From NCBI GenBank assembly GCA_015231995.1, contig JADGAO010000031.1, positions 1 through 20,139 on the forward strand: a DNA stretch of 20,139 bases, in the 5' to 3' direction. The notes below the pieces were generated by a model. The model was not told the origin of the DNA. It saw only the letters and a program-made list of their open reading frames with translations, and did not search any database. The number at the start of each line of letters is the position of its first letter. The first letter of the stretch is position 1. Made by a program: the position numbers and the translations under genes. The DNA is from Nitrospinota bacterium. GTDB taxonomy: Bacteria; Nitrospinota_A; UBA7883; JACRLM01. Positions 7,444 through 15,400 of this stretch are shown here, in pieces.

Positions 7444-9069
7444 ATGGATATCCAAAAGCTGGTTTCCTCCATATTCCCGGCGGAAACGCAAATTCCTCCC
7501 TCTGCGAAAATTGACCGTCCGGTCATCCAGACGCAATTCCTGATAAACGGCCAGATACGCCATTGGAACGGCTCGCAAAACGAGGTCTTGTCGCCCATAT
7601 TTCTGCAAACTCCCGAAGGCGCAAAACAGTTTGTTTTGGGAAGCTTCCCAATGCTGTCGCAAAAAGAGGCGATGGAGGCGCTCGATTCGGCCTGCGCCGC
7701 GTATGACAACGGACAGGGGCAATGGCCCACGATGTCTGTGCGGGAGCGCATCGGCAGGATGGAAACATTCGCAAGGTTGATGAAAGCTAAACGCGACGAG
7801 GTTGTAAAACTCCTGATGTGGGAGATAGGCAAGTCGCTGGACGATTCGAGGAAAGAATTCGACCGCACCGTCGGATACATAATCGCCACTGTGGAGGCGT
7901 TGAAAGAGCTCGACCGCGCATCCTCGAAATTCGTCATCGAAAGCGGCGTCATGGCGCAGATACGCCGCGCCCCGCTTGGGGTCGTGTTGTGCATGGGGCC
8001 GTACAATTATCCGCTCAACGAGACTTTCACGACGCTCATCCCCGCGTTGATTATGGGAAACTGCGTCGTTTTTAAACCGGCCAAATATGGAGTGCTTCTG
8101 CTGGGCCCACTGCTTGAGGCTTTCGCCGAGGCGTTCCCGCCGGGGGTCGTGAACACGGTCTATGGAAGCGGGGAGGAGATCATTACCCCGATAATGAAAT
8201 CCGGCAAGGTGGACTGCCTCGCATTCATTGGGTCGAGCAGGGTTGCGGATATACTAAAGGCTCAACACCCGCGCCCACACAGGCTCCGGAGCGTTTTGGG
8301 TCTTGGAGCGAAGAACGCCGGGATCATACTGCCTGACGCGGATATCGAACAGACTGTCACTGAATGCGTTATTGGGAGCCTGTCGTTCAACGGGCAGAGA
8401 TGCACGGCGCTCAAAATGCTGTTCGTCCACGATAGCATTGCGGACGAGTTCACGCGCAAGTTCTCCAACGCGGTCGAAAATTTGAAATTCGGGATGCCGT
8501 GGGAGCCGGGGGTCAACATCACTCCGCTACCCGTTCCGGGCAAACCGGAAGACCTTCGCAAATGGACTGACGAGGCCATCGCAGGCGGCGCGAAGATTTT
8601 AAACGAGGGCGGCGGGACGGTGAACGAAACTTATTTCCATCCGGCGGTAGTTTTTCCTGTGAAGGCCGGAATGGTTTTGTATGTGAAGGAGCAGTTTGGC
8701 CCGGTCGTTCCAATCGCTCAATATTCGGACATCGCCGAGCCTGCCAGATGGGTGGCGCAATCCCCCTACGGACAGCAGGTCAGCGTGTTTGGAAAAGACC
8801 CGTCGCAAATCGCAAAGCTGATAGACCCTCTGGTCAACCAGGTTTGCCGGGTCAACATAAACAGCCAGTGCCAGCGCGGCCCGGACACGTTCCCGTTCGC
8901 CGGACGCAAGGATTCCGCAGAGGGGACGTTGTCCGTGTCGGACGCGTTGAGGGTCTTCTCCATCCGCACGCTTGTGGCGGGAAAGAAGAACGAAATGAAC
9001 ACGGAGATTTTCACGGCGATCATGCAGGATCGAAGCTCCAATTTCCTTTCAACCGATTTCATATTGTAA
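7444..9069 (+). CDS. gapN: Aldehyde dehydrogenase, probable NADP-dependent non-phosphorylating glyceraldehyde-3-phosphate dehydrogenase
   Basis: GapN enzymes oxidise glyceraldehyde-3-phosphate directly to 3-phosphoglycerate and make NADPH. This 541-residue ALDH-fold protein has the oxyanion-site GPYNYP (185-190), cofactor-binding VVFKPAKYG (208-216), FIGSS (261-265), the nucleophile in FNGQRCTALK (C320) and EQFGP (416-420). The C-terminal QRGPDTFPFAGRKDS (477-491) and VSDALRVFSIRTL are typical of the GapN-like subgroup. The segment that normally reads LELGGK is LGLGAK (285-290), so the general-base Glu position appears to be Gly286. GGAGGT at 7429-7434, 9 nt from the ATG, fixes the start; upstream codons in frame lie in the repeat element. 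It is about 50-60 residues longer than classical GapN. It is first in an operon with pnuC (2-nt gap) and nadR. Substrate is inferred. Confidence 0.82.
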   Translation: MDIQKLVSSIFPAETQIPPSAKIDRPVIQTQFLINGQIRHWNGSQNEVLSPIFLQTPEGAKQFVLGSFPMLSQKEAMEALDSACAAYDNGQGQWPTMSVRERIGRMETFARLMKAKRDEVVKLLMWEIGKSLDDSRKEFDRTVGYIIATVEALKELDRASSKFVIESGVMAQIRRAPLGVVLCMGPYNYPLNETFTTLIPALIMGNCVVFKPAKYGVLLLGPLLEAFAEAFPPGVVNTVYGSGEEIITPIMKSGKVDCLAFIGSSRVADILKAQHPRPHRLRSVLGLGAKNAGIILPDADIEQTVTECVIGSLSFNGQRCTALKMLFVHDSIADEFTRKFSNAVENLKFGMPWEPGVNITPLPVPGKPEDLRKWTDEAIAGGAKILNEGGGTVNETYFHPAVVFPVKAGMVLYVKEQFGPVVPIAQYSDIAEPARWVAQSPYGQQVSVFGKDPSQIAKLIDPLVNQVCRVNINSQCQRGPDTFPFAGRKDSAEGTLSVSDALRVFSIRTLVAGKKNEMNTEIFTAIMQDRSSNFLSTDFIL

Positions 9070-9071
9070 CT

Positions 9072-9641
9072 ATGGGAGCGATAGAGGCGTTCGCGGTTGT
9101 CACGGGCCTTGCGTGCGTGATCCTCACCGTGCGGCAGAACATCTGGTGCTGGCCCATCGGGATAATCAGCGTCATCCTCTACATCGCGGTGTTTTACGAC
9201 GCCCGGCTCTATTCGGACATGGGCCTGCAGGTTATTTACATTTTCATGCAGATATATGGGTGGCGCAACTGGCTCCACGGAGGCGTGGACAACGGCGAAC
9301 TGACCGTCTCGCGCCTCACCCCTTTGTCCGCAGGGGTATGGATAGCCGTCGCGGTTATGGGCAGTTATTCGCTTGGATACGGCATGAGTTCATATACGAA
9401 CGCCGACCTGCCGTATGTGGATTCAACCGCGACCACGATGAGCCTTGTGGCGCAATGGCTGATGTCCAGAAAGGTTCTGGAAAGCTGGCTTATCTGGATA
9501 ACGGTGGATGTGATCAGCGTGGCGATGTATCTCGTCAAGAACCTGTACATGACGACGGCGTTATACGCGGTGTTTCTGGCGTTGGCGGCGTCGGGATTTT
9601 TAGCATGGAGAAATTCGTTATTAAAACCGGAACGGGGATGA
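9072..9641 (+). CDS. pnuC: PnuC-type nicotinamide riboside / vitamin transporter
   Basis: This 189-residue inner-membrane facilitator imports nicotinamide riboside or a related vitamin; trapping comes from phosphorylation inside the cell. Family hallmarks are QNIWCWPIGIISVILYI (about 22-38), ARLYSDMGLQVIYIFMQIYG (about 43-62) followed by WRNWLHGG, and near the end SLVAQWLMSRKVLESWLIWI followed by TVDVISVAMYLVKNLYMTTA. Hydrophobic stretches suggest about seven membrane helices, as in known PnuC structures. The ATG comes 2 nt after the gapN stop, and its end overlaps nadR by 37 bp, so translation is probably coupled. No clear ribosome-binding site is seen. The nadR neighbour, whose kinase domain uses nicotinamide riboside, makes that the most likely substrate. 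Confidence 0.93.
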   Translation: MGAIEAFAVVTGLACVILTVRQNIWCWPIGIISVILYIAVFYDARLYSDMGLQVIYIFMQIYGWRNWLHGGVDNGELTVSRLTPLSAGVWIAVAVMGSYSLGYGMSSYTNADLPYVDSTATTMSLVAQWLMSRKVLESWLIWITVDVISVAMYLVKNLYMTTALYAVFLALAASGFLAWRNSLLKPERG

Positions 9642-10627
9642 TCCTCGGCAAATTCATGCCGCCTCATCTGGGTCATCAATACCTGGTGGACTTTGCGCGC
9701 AACTACGTTGACGGCCTGACGGTAATCGTCGGCACGCTCGCGTCGGAGCCTATCCCCGGCGAACTGCGCCATCGGTGGATGCGCGAGATGTTCCCGGACG
9801 TGAACGTATATCACCTGACGGACGATAATCCGCAATACCCGCATGAACACCCCGACTTCTGGCGGATATGGCATGACAGCATCCGCAAGGCGATTCCCGT
9901 GGGGCCTGATTACGTTTTCGCGTCGGAGGATTACGGCTGGAAACTTGCGGAGGTACTGGGGGCGAAGTATGTGCCGGTGGATCATCTGCGGGAGCTTGTT
10001 CCGGTTTCAGGCTCGGACATACGCGAAGACCCGATGAACAACTGGCGATACATCCCCACATGCGTCCGCCCCTATTTCGCGCGAAGGGTTTGCATATTCG
10101 GCCCCGAATCAACCGGCAAAAGCATTTTGGCCAAACGGCTGGCGGAGCGTTTCGACACCGTTTACGCCGCAGAATACGCGCGCGGAATGCTGGCGCTTCA
10201 GGACGACAAAGTCTTTTACGATGACATCCCACGCATCGCCAGAGGCCAGATGGCTTCCGAAGACTCGATGGTCAAACAGGCCAACCGCGTCATTTTCCTG
10301 GACACTGACCTGATAACCACGACAATCTGGAGCGACGTTTTATTCGGCGACTGCCCGCAATGGATAAAAGACGAAGCGGAGCGGAGGCGGTACGACCTTT
10401 ACCTGTTGATGGACGTGGACACGCCGTGGGTTGACGATCCGCAAAGGTTCGCGCCGGACAACCGGGAGGAATTCCTGGGACGGTTCGAACGGGAGCTTGC
10501 GTCGCGTGGAAGGCCGTACGTCAAAATCAGCGGGTCGTGGGATGAAAGGCTAGAGAGGGCTGAGATCGCGGTAGATGCGTTATTGGAGAGGCCAAGGATT
10601 AGCGAGTCTCATCCAACTCGCATCTGA
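9605..10627 (+). CDS. nadR: NadR: NMN adenylyltransferase / ribosylnicotinamide kinase
   Basis: This 340-residue bifunctional enzyme phosphorylates nicotinamide riboside to NMN and adenylates it to NAD. The N-terminal nucleotidyltransferase domain (about 8-155) has GKFMPPHLGH (15-24), with the HxGH catalytic motif, and VSGSDIRED (134-142), the ISxTxxR equivalent. The C-terminal P-loop kinase domain (about 160-330) has Walker A GPESTGKS (166-173) and YAAEYARG (187-194). The N-terminal HTH repressor domain of enterobacterial NadR is absent, so this is the enzyme-only form. GGGA lies 8 nt upstream of the ATG. It overlaps pnuC by 37 bp at its start and the convergent ligase gene by 29 bp at its end. 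With PnuC it forms a complete riboside uptake and salvage route. Confidence 0.93.
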   Translation: MEKFVIKTGTGMILGKFMPPHLGHQYLVDFARNYVDGLTVIVGTLASEPIPGELRHRWMREMFPDVNVYHLTDDNPQYPHEHPDFWRIWHDSIRKAIPVGPDYVFASEDYGWKLAEVLGAKYVPVDHLRELVPVSGSDIREDPMNNWRYIPTCVRPYFARRVCIFGPESTGKSILAKRLAERFDTVYAAEYARGMLALQDDKVFYDDIPRIARGQMASEDSMVKQANRVIFLDTDLITTTIWSDVLFGDCPQWIKDEAERRRYDLYLLMDVDTPWVDDPQRFAPDNREEFLGRFERELASRGRPYVKISGSWDERLERAEIAVDALLERPRISESHPTRI

Positions 10628-12011
10628 ACGGAGCAATCTTCTTACCTTCCAGCGAGTCGTCTTCCACCACTTTTATTTTTTGTCCATCGCCGAACAACGA
10701 CAGGACGCTTTCTTCTATCCCATCCGTATCCGTCGGGACGCCGGGAATCGGGCGGATGGCGATTTCCAACGACCCGTCCGCAAGCTGGACAAACTGGCTC
10801 TGCGCGAACACGTGCTTCCGCAACGCCAATCCCACATCTGCCTGGCCGACGACAGTTCCGTCCATCGCGCGGAACGAGACCACCCCTCGCCCCTCGAAAT
10901 CAACTATGCGCGGCGCGGTGTCGGCGGAGCCCATCGGCGGCGGGACGATGCGCCCGTAATCTCCCGTGCGGTACCTCAGCAGAGGCAGGTACGGGTTGCG
11001 CCCGCCGGTGATTGTCAACTCGCCCATTTCGCCTTGCGCGACGGGGAAACCCGATTCGTCCAGCGCCTCCACATAAACGTCGTTCGGCAGTACGCTCATG
11101 CCGAATCCGTCCGGCGCAGAATACGCCAGCGGGCCTGTTTCCGTAGTGGAGTATGTGTCTATGACGGGGCAACGATATCGTTTCTCCAGTTCATCCTTCA
11201 ACGCCGTTCCAAGCTTCATCGCGCAGGAAACCATCGCCAAAGGCTTCGCCTCGATACCCCATTTGATCATCCTCGCGTAACCGACAGGATCGCCCGTGAA
11301 AAACGCGGGAGCCATTTCGGATATGAATCGGCGGGCGTTTTCAATGCTCGTCCATTCCCGTGGAGAGAGGTTTATTTTTACGAACCCAGCCTGATTCCAG
11401 ACTGAAAAAACGTTGGCGAACACGACGGTCTTCACCCTTGCGCCGATGTCCACGCAGGCCACGGAATCCGCGCCGAATTTCGGGAAGACCCCATATCGCG
11501 ACAACACAAATTCCATCATCGCAAGATGGCATCCCATCGAACGTGGATGTTGCGGAACAACCATTGCGTGACCTGTGGAGCCGGACGTGTCGTAAACAAT
11601 GAGGCGGGAAATATCCGCGTCAACGGGCAAAATGTCTTGCGGCCTCAGCGCGACATCCTCGCGGGTCATTGGGGAAATGCCCGCCCATTCGCGGGCGATG
11701 TCTATCCCCTCCGGCAGACGGTCGCGAAACGCTCTGGATTTTGCCCGCATTTTCGCAACCCACTCGATGATGGATGCTGGCGGCGAAACAGAAAACACCG
11801 GGCGTTCGCCAAACAGGAGTCTGCGGTAATCGCGTATAAACGGCAGGTCGTCGACAGTTACACGGTCGCCCACTTCGTAGTTCCATTTGGGCGCGTTGGG
11901 GTTATCCAGGATTTTTCTCAGCAGGCGGTATCCATCCGCCGTGATAAGCGGGTTGCGCTCAAGCCTTTGCTGGGGGATCGCACGGCCGGGGATGATGGAT
12001 TCGTCTACCAT
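10599..12011 (-). CDS. PaaK/CapK-like adenylate-forming enzyme (AMP-dependent ligase)
   Basis: This 470-residue protein belongs to the ANL superfamily, which activates carboxylates as acyl-AMP, often followed by transfer to CoA or another acceptor. Motifs are the phosphate loop YDTSGSTGHAMVVP (140-153), DTYSTTETGP (285-294), which resembles the A5 aromatic-x-T-E motif, and LRYRTGDYGRIV (345-356), carrying the ribose-binding Asp. A small C-terminal domain has GKKIAPF (456-462), possibly with the A10-like lysine. Length and layout recall phenylacetate-CoA ligase and CapK. The ATG at 12011 is preferred because GGGAG lies 8 nt upstream; a GTG 9 nt earlier is the alternative. It is last in the six-gene operon, 2 nt after the preceding stop. 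No carrier protein or thioesterase is adjacent; the substrate is unknown. Confidence 0.82.
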   Translation of the reverse strand: MVDESIIPGRAIPQQRLERNPLITADGYRLLRKILDNPNAPKWNYEVGDRVTVDDLPFIRDYRRLLFGERPVFSVSPPASIIEWVAKMRAKSRAFRDRLPEGIDIAREWAGISPMTREDVALRPQDILPVDADISRLIVYDTSGSTGHAMVVPQHPRSMGCHLAMMEFVLSRYGVFPKFGADSVACVDIGARVKTVVFANVFSVWNQAGFVKINLSPREWTSIENARRFISEMAPAFFTGDPVGYARMIKWGIEAKPLAMVSCAMKLGTALKDELEKRYRCPVIDTYSTTETGPLAYSAPDGFGMSVLPNDVYVEALDESGFPVAQGEMGELTITGGRNPYLPLLRYRTGDYGRIVPPPMGSADTAPRIVDFEGRGVVSFRAMDGTVVGQADVGLALRKHVFAQSQFVQLADGSLEIAIRPIPGVPTDTDGIEESVLSLFGDGQKIKVVEDDSLEGKKIAPFRCELDETR

Positions 12012-12013
12012 AA

Positions 12014-12604
12014 TCACCACTCCCTTCCGGCTTTGGCCGCAGATTCCGCCGCCTCTTTTGCCGCCATCGCCTCGCGCAGTTTACGGGCGCGTTCTTCTTC
12101 CTTTGCCGTCTCTTTCGCTAGCTTGTCCCTCGCAACGCTATCCAACGCCCCCAGCCTATCCTCGGCGTGTTCTTTGGTTTCCCCTTCGGGCAAAAGCCGA
12201 AGGGCTTTCAGGCACATCCGCGCAAGCTCCTCGCGCCGGTCTGGGTCGGAGACGAAAAGCTCCGCGGAAACGAGTTTGGAAACCGCCGCCAATTCGTTAT
12301 TCAGCCAGTTGAACGCAGGGGTGGCGAATCGTTTTTCTTCCACGAAAAATTCGTCCCCAAGAAGCCATGCGGCGACCATGACGGTTTGCAGTAAATTCCT
12401 GCTGTCGGCGGAAGAGCGTTTGAACGCAAGCGCGTCGGTTCCACGAGGAGGCGCGCCACCGAGGTCAACGATTAAATCGTTCACCACCGCCGGGACATGG
12501 ACGATACCCCTTCCGGCGATCACAGGTTCCCGGAAAAAATCGGCGGGACATTCTGTGAGCCGCCGCGTCAGCCTGTCTATCGAGGGGCCATTGGTGTGTT
12601 TCAT
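12014..12604 (-). CDS. Hypothetical protein with charged helical tail, MoxR/VWA operon
   Basis: I do not recognise this 196-residue protein. The first 130 residues look globular and alpha-helical, with NLLQTVMVAAWLLGDEFF (about 70-87) and FNWLNNELAAVSKLVSAELF (about 98-117). Residues about 145-195 are almost all Glu, Lys, Arg and Ala (KLAKETAKEEERARKLREAM), a likely coiled coil or single long helix. There is no signal peptide or membrane segment. The start is fixed by an ATGA overlap with the stop of the VWA gene; open frame further upstream would run inside that gene. It may be an adaptor or regulator of the MoxR/VWA pair, but that is inferred from position only. Confidence 0.75.
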   Translation of the reverse strand: MKHTNGPSIDRLTRRLTECPADFFREPVIAGRGIVHVPAVVNDLIVDLGGAPPRGTDALAFKRSSADSRNLLQTVMVAAWLLGDEFFVEEKRFATPAFNWLNNELAAVSKLVSAELFVSDPDRREELARMCLKALRLLPEGETKEHAEDRLGALDSVARDKLAKETAKEEERARKLREAMAAKEAAESAAKAGREW

Positions 12605-14400
12605 TTCGCCGCCGGTTTGTCGTATTTGAGTTTTGCGAACTGTCTTGCAAACCGCACCATCTCCTCTTCGTTGGAGACCAGGCTTACGTTCCAGCCGATA
12701 TTTTGCAGTTGCTCGATCTGTTTGTCCGTTCCGTAAGGCGATGGGACGTTGAGCAGGCATGTCCCTCCGCCGCCTGCTTTCGCCAACGCCTCGGTCATTA
12801 TCTCCCATCCGTTTTTGGTTTCGTTGAGCATGTAGAAAATGTCGTTGTCGGTCACGATGAGGATATGAACCGGACGCTTTGGTTTTGCGCCGTCAATGAA
12901 TGTGTCTTTCAAACGCAGGACGCCAAAGGAATAACCTGTGCCCAGATAACTGGTCAGAAGTTTCATGATTTCTCTCTCGCTTTTGACGAATCCGTCCGTG
13001 CTGGTGTATTTCCCCGGCTCACCGGAGAGTGTGGCTTTCACGCGGGCCTTCGCTCGGAGCGCGGATAGCGCGACGATGGTTCCGGCGAGGATTGGATACG
13101 ACAATCCGTATTTTGGATTGCGCATCGAGCCGGAGCAGTCTATGCCCAGGTATAGGTCGAGCGGCTGTTTTTGCGGGTCGCCGCCTTCGGTTTCCCCGTA
13201 GGTTCTTTGCACGGTTGTCACACCCGGTATGATTACGGGGCTGTGCGTCGAAGATTCCACCCAGTCAAGTTCGCTTATCGGGTCGCCAACCTCCCAAAGG
13301 TCGAGGCCTTCAGGAAGCGGTTCGGCGGCCTGCTTATTAATTTTTTCTGGAAAGCGTATCAGGTGCGGGCGGGCAAGCTCTTTATAGTAGTTTATAACAA
13401 GGTCGTCTTCCGACACCTTCACGCCGAGGCTCTTCATCAGCTCCGTGTATTTCACCGGATCGCGATACTGGTTTTTCCTGCCGCCGACTGTCTCTTCGCC
13501 GCCTGCTTTGGGTGATGATTTAGCCGAACTGTCTTTCGCCTCGTCGCCATCTTCATCGCCATCCATCCCTCCAATGCCGGTAAGCGCACTGTCTTTGGAG
13601 GGATGTGTCGCGCCTTCCTGTTCCTGCGCTTCAGCCGTTGCAAGGCCGTCGGGAATGGAGTCTCCGGCCCCTGCGTTTTTCGTGTCCATTATTGGAGACA
13701 ACGCCGCCATATCGTTTTTCGACAGAGCCCTGTCCAGATACGGGGCTATCAAAACGGCGAACCGTCCCGCGCCATCGAGCCAGTCTCTGGAATAGACGCG
13801 GATGATTTTGGCCGCCAGTATCGCGTCGAAAACGGTTTTTTGAGATGTGTCACCTTTGTTGAGAGTCCTCGGAGGAAGGTTCCAGAGCGTCTCGTATATG
13901 AGCATGTACAACGACCAGAGTTTGTCGGGCGACTCCACGTTGAGCGCCGAATAAACCGCGCTCATGTCCAGCCCTTCGCCGCGCTGGAGCCGGTCGTTTA
14001 TAAGCAGGTCTGTGTAGAGGTTAGAGACGAGAGGCGCGTGATTTTCCATCGAAGGCAGGCCGGCTGTGATACGCGCCAGAAGACGGGCGTTGTCGCGCAG
14101 GTCGGCGGGGGCGTAAACATGGTGGCCGATTTCATGCGCCAGAATCTCTGTGGCGAATTCTTCCAGCCCTTTCTCCCGAATCTGGCGAAGGCTTATAACT
14201 ACAGTGTGGTCCGTCAGGCGAATCATGGCAAAAGAGCCGGACAACCCCTCTTTTTTTTCGTCGGCCTCCTTGAAAACCCATCTAGGTTCGTGAAGCTTCG
14301 TAAACTTACTCCACGCGCCAAGCGCGGTCTCCCAACGGTCTCTCCACGTCTCCAGCAACTTGTCGTCGTCCGTCTTTTCGCGTTCCTTGCGCCCGGACAT
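12601..14400 (-). CDS. HExxH metallopeptidase-like domain fused to a VWA domain
   Basis: This 599-residue protein has two recognisable modules. An N-terminal zincin-like domain (about 15-230) carries HEIGHH (89-94), the HExxH zinc motif. LYTDLLINDRL (128-138) downstream resembles the D/N-containing second motif of DUF2201-type putative metallopeptidases. A low-complexity linker (about 240-310, EDGDEAKDSSAKSSPKAGG) follows. A C-terminal VWA domain (about 412-590) has the MIDAS residues DCSGS (421-425), a possible MIDAS Thr in GTGYSFG (487-493) and VTDND (516-520). VWA proteins with MoxR ATPases bind client proteins through the metal site and guide the ATPase. Here the first domain could cut, or merely recognise, the client. 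The ATG is 1 nt after the preceding stop. Whether the zinc site is active cannot be seen. Confidence 0.88.
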   Translation of the reverse strand: MSGRKEREKTDDDKLLETWRDRWETALGAWSKFTKLHEPRWVFKEADEKKEGLSGSFAMIRLTDHTVVISLRQIREKGLEEFATEILAHEIGHHVYAPADLRDNARLLARITAGLPSMENHAPLVSNLYTDLLINDRLQRGEGLDMSAVYSALNVESPDKLWSLYMLIYETLWNLPPRTLNKGDTSQKTVFDAILAAKIIRVYSRDWLDGAGRFAVLIAPYLDRALSKNDMAALSPIMDTKNAGAGDSIPDGLATAEAQEQEGATHPSKDSALTGIGGMDGDEDGDEAKDSSAKSSPKAGGEETVGGRKNQYRDPVKYTELMKSLGVKVSEDDLVINYYKELARPHLIRFPEKINKQAAEPLPEGLDLWEVGDPISELDWVESSTHSPVIIPGVTTVQRTYGETEGGDPQKQPLDLYLGIDCSGSMRNPKYGLSYPILAGTIVALSALRAKARVKATLSGEPGKYTSTDGFVKSEREIMKLLTSYLGTGYSFGVLRLKDTFIDGAKPKRPVHILIVTDNDIFYMLNETKNGWEIMTEALAKAGGGGTCLLNVPSPYGTDKQIEQLQNIGWNVSLVSNEEEMVRFARQFAKLKYDKPAAK

Positions 14401-14401
14401 T

Positions 14402-15400
14402 TTAAACAGCCGCCACAAGATAAATGTAATGGCTCTGCGGAAGCGAAACGGCCAGCGTCCATTGCGTCGAGGCGTAGCTGGCCCAGTCCGCAAGCGGCGG
14501 GAAAGATGCGGTCGCCTCATCCTTCAAGGCCACTCCGGCCTTGTCTATCTGGAAATCCTTGCGGTTCTCCGGTTTTCCCTCCGGCAAATCGCCGCCATAT
14601 CGCTTGAACGATGACCCGTAACAATCCGCGAACAGAACCCAGCATGATTCAGCGTCAAACGCATACAGCCTTCCGTCCACGGCGATAACTTCTGGTGGCG
14701 TTATGAACGGCCCGCCAAACCCCCTGAACCCTCCAACCCTCCGCGACATCGAAAGGCCCCGCTTTTTTTCCGGCTCGGAAGGGTTCCACCAGGGGTCGCG
14801 CAGGGCCTTCATAAGTCCGCTTCGCGTCATCTCCGAGTCCACGGCGAGAAGACCGAACGCAAGGTTGTCCGGCATCGTCTCAAGCGCGGAAATCGCGCTT
14901 TCGCGGTAATGCGCCATGCCAAGCCGCCACGCCAGAATCACGCCCGCCTTCAGGAAAACGTCCCAATCCCCAAGATGCGGCGCAGACCTGCCCATCGCGT
15001 CAATCCATGCGCGATATCTGCCTCCGGCGTCCTGCGCCACGTTGTAAACGGCGTTCGACACTCCGCTTGCGATAAGGCGCGGGTTGTCCGAAAGCAATTG
15101 CGCGATTTTGGGAAACAGCGTTTCCCAGGCCTCGGCGATTTCCGGATACCGCGTTGCGGGGCCGAGCATCTCTTTTGACATCAGCTCCAGCGACACGCCG
15201 TACAACTCATCTGCGACAGCGTTCACTCGCTCCGGGCGGATGCGGCTTAAAACCTCAACGGCAGGAGCGACAGTGTCGCGCAGGTGATTTGCGAAATACT
15301 CCCCGTCCAGCGCCGGGTAGAGCGCCTTTGCGGAGGCGAACCGCGCATTGAACTTCTCCCGTCCAATCTCCAGCGCAGTGGCCAGAGCGCCGGGTTTCAT
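14402..15400 (-). CDS. Uncharacterised 332-aa protein between MoxR and VWA genes
   Basis: I do not recognise this soluble protein. The first roughly 215 residues look alpha-helical with regular hydrophobic spacing (KIAQLLSDNPRLIASGVSNA, KAGVILAWRLGMAHYRESAI). The last roughly 110 residues look beta-rich, beginning with a Gly/Arg segment (RRVGGFRGFGGPFITPPEV) and then AVDGRLYAFDAESCWVLFAD. There is no signal peptide, membrane segment or familiar catalytic motif. The ATG at 15400 overlaps the MoxR stop as ATGA; an ATG 9 nt upstream is possible but has no better ribosome-binding site. It is wedged exactly between the AAA+ and VWA genes, so it is a strong candidate for the third component of the complex (inferred). 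Confidence 0.8.
   Translation of the reverse strand: MKPGALATALEIGREKFNARFASAKALYPALDGEYFANHLRDTVAPAVEVLSRIRPERVNAVADELYGVSLELMSKEMLGPATRYPEIAEAWETLFPKIAQLLSDNPRLIASGVSNAVYNVAQDAGGRYRAWIDAMGRSAPHLGDWDVFLKAGVILAWRLGMAHYRESAISALETMPDNLAFGLLAVDSEMTRSGLMKALRDPWWNPSEPEKKRGLSMSRRVGGFRGFGGPFITPPEVIAVDGRLYAFDAESCWVLFADCYGSSFKRYGGDLPEGKPENRKDFQIDKAGVALKDEATASFPPLADWASYASTQWTLAVSLPQSHYIYLVAAV

Noticed and set aside
8748..9071. Upstream extension of pnuC inside gapN
   Set aside because: It is out of frame with gapN, whose conserved C-terminus covers this stretch; PnuC begins at 9072.
9113..9604. Upstream extension of nadR inside pnuC
   Set aside because: The frame overlaps real pnuC codons and has no NadR-like HTH; the domain starts with the ATG at 9605.
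11526..12629. Long plus-strand open frame opposite the ligase and 196-aa genes
   Set aside because: Ser/Arg-rich, low-complexity translation with no motif; the minus-strand genes explain the region.
13603..14607. Long plus-strand open frame opposite the VWA gene
   Set aside because: It is a shadow of the high-GC minus-strand gene, which has clear HExxH and MIDAS motifs; no domain is seen in the shadow.
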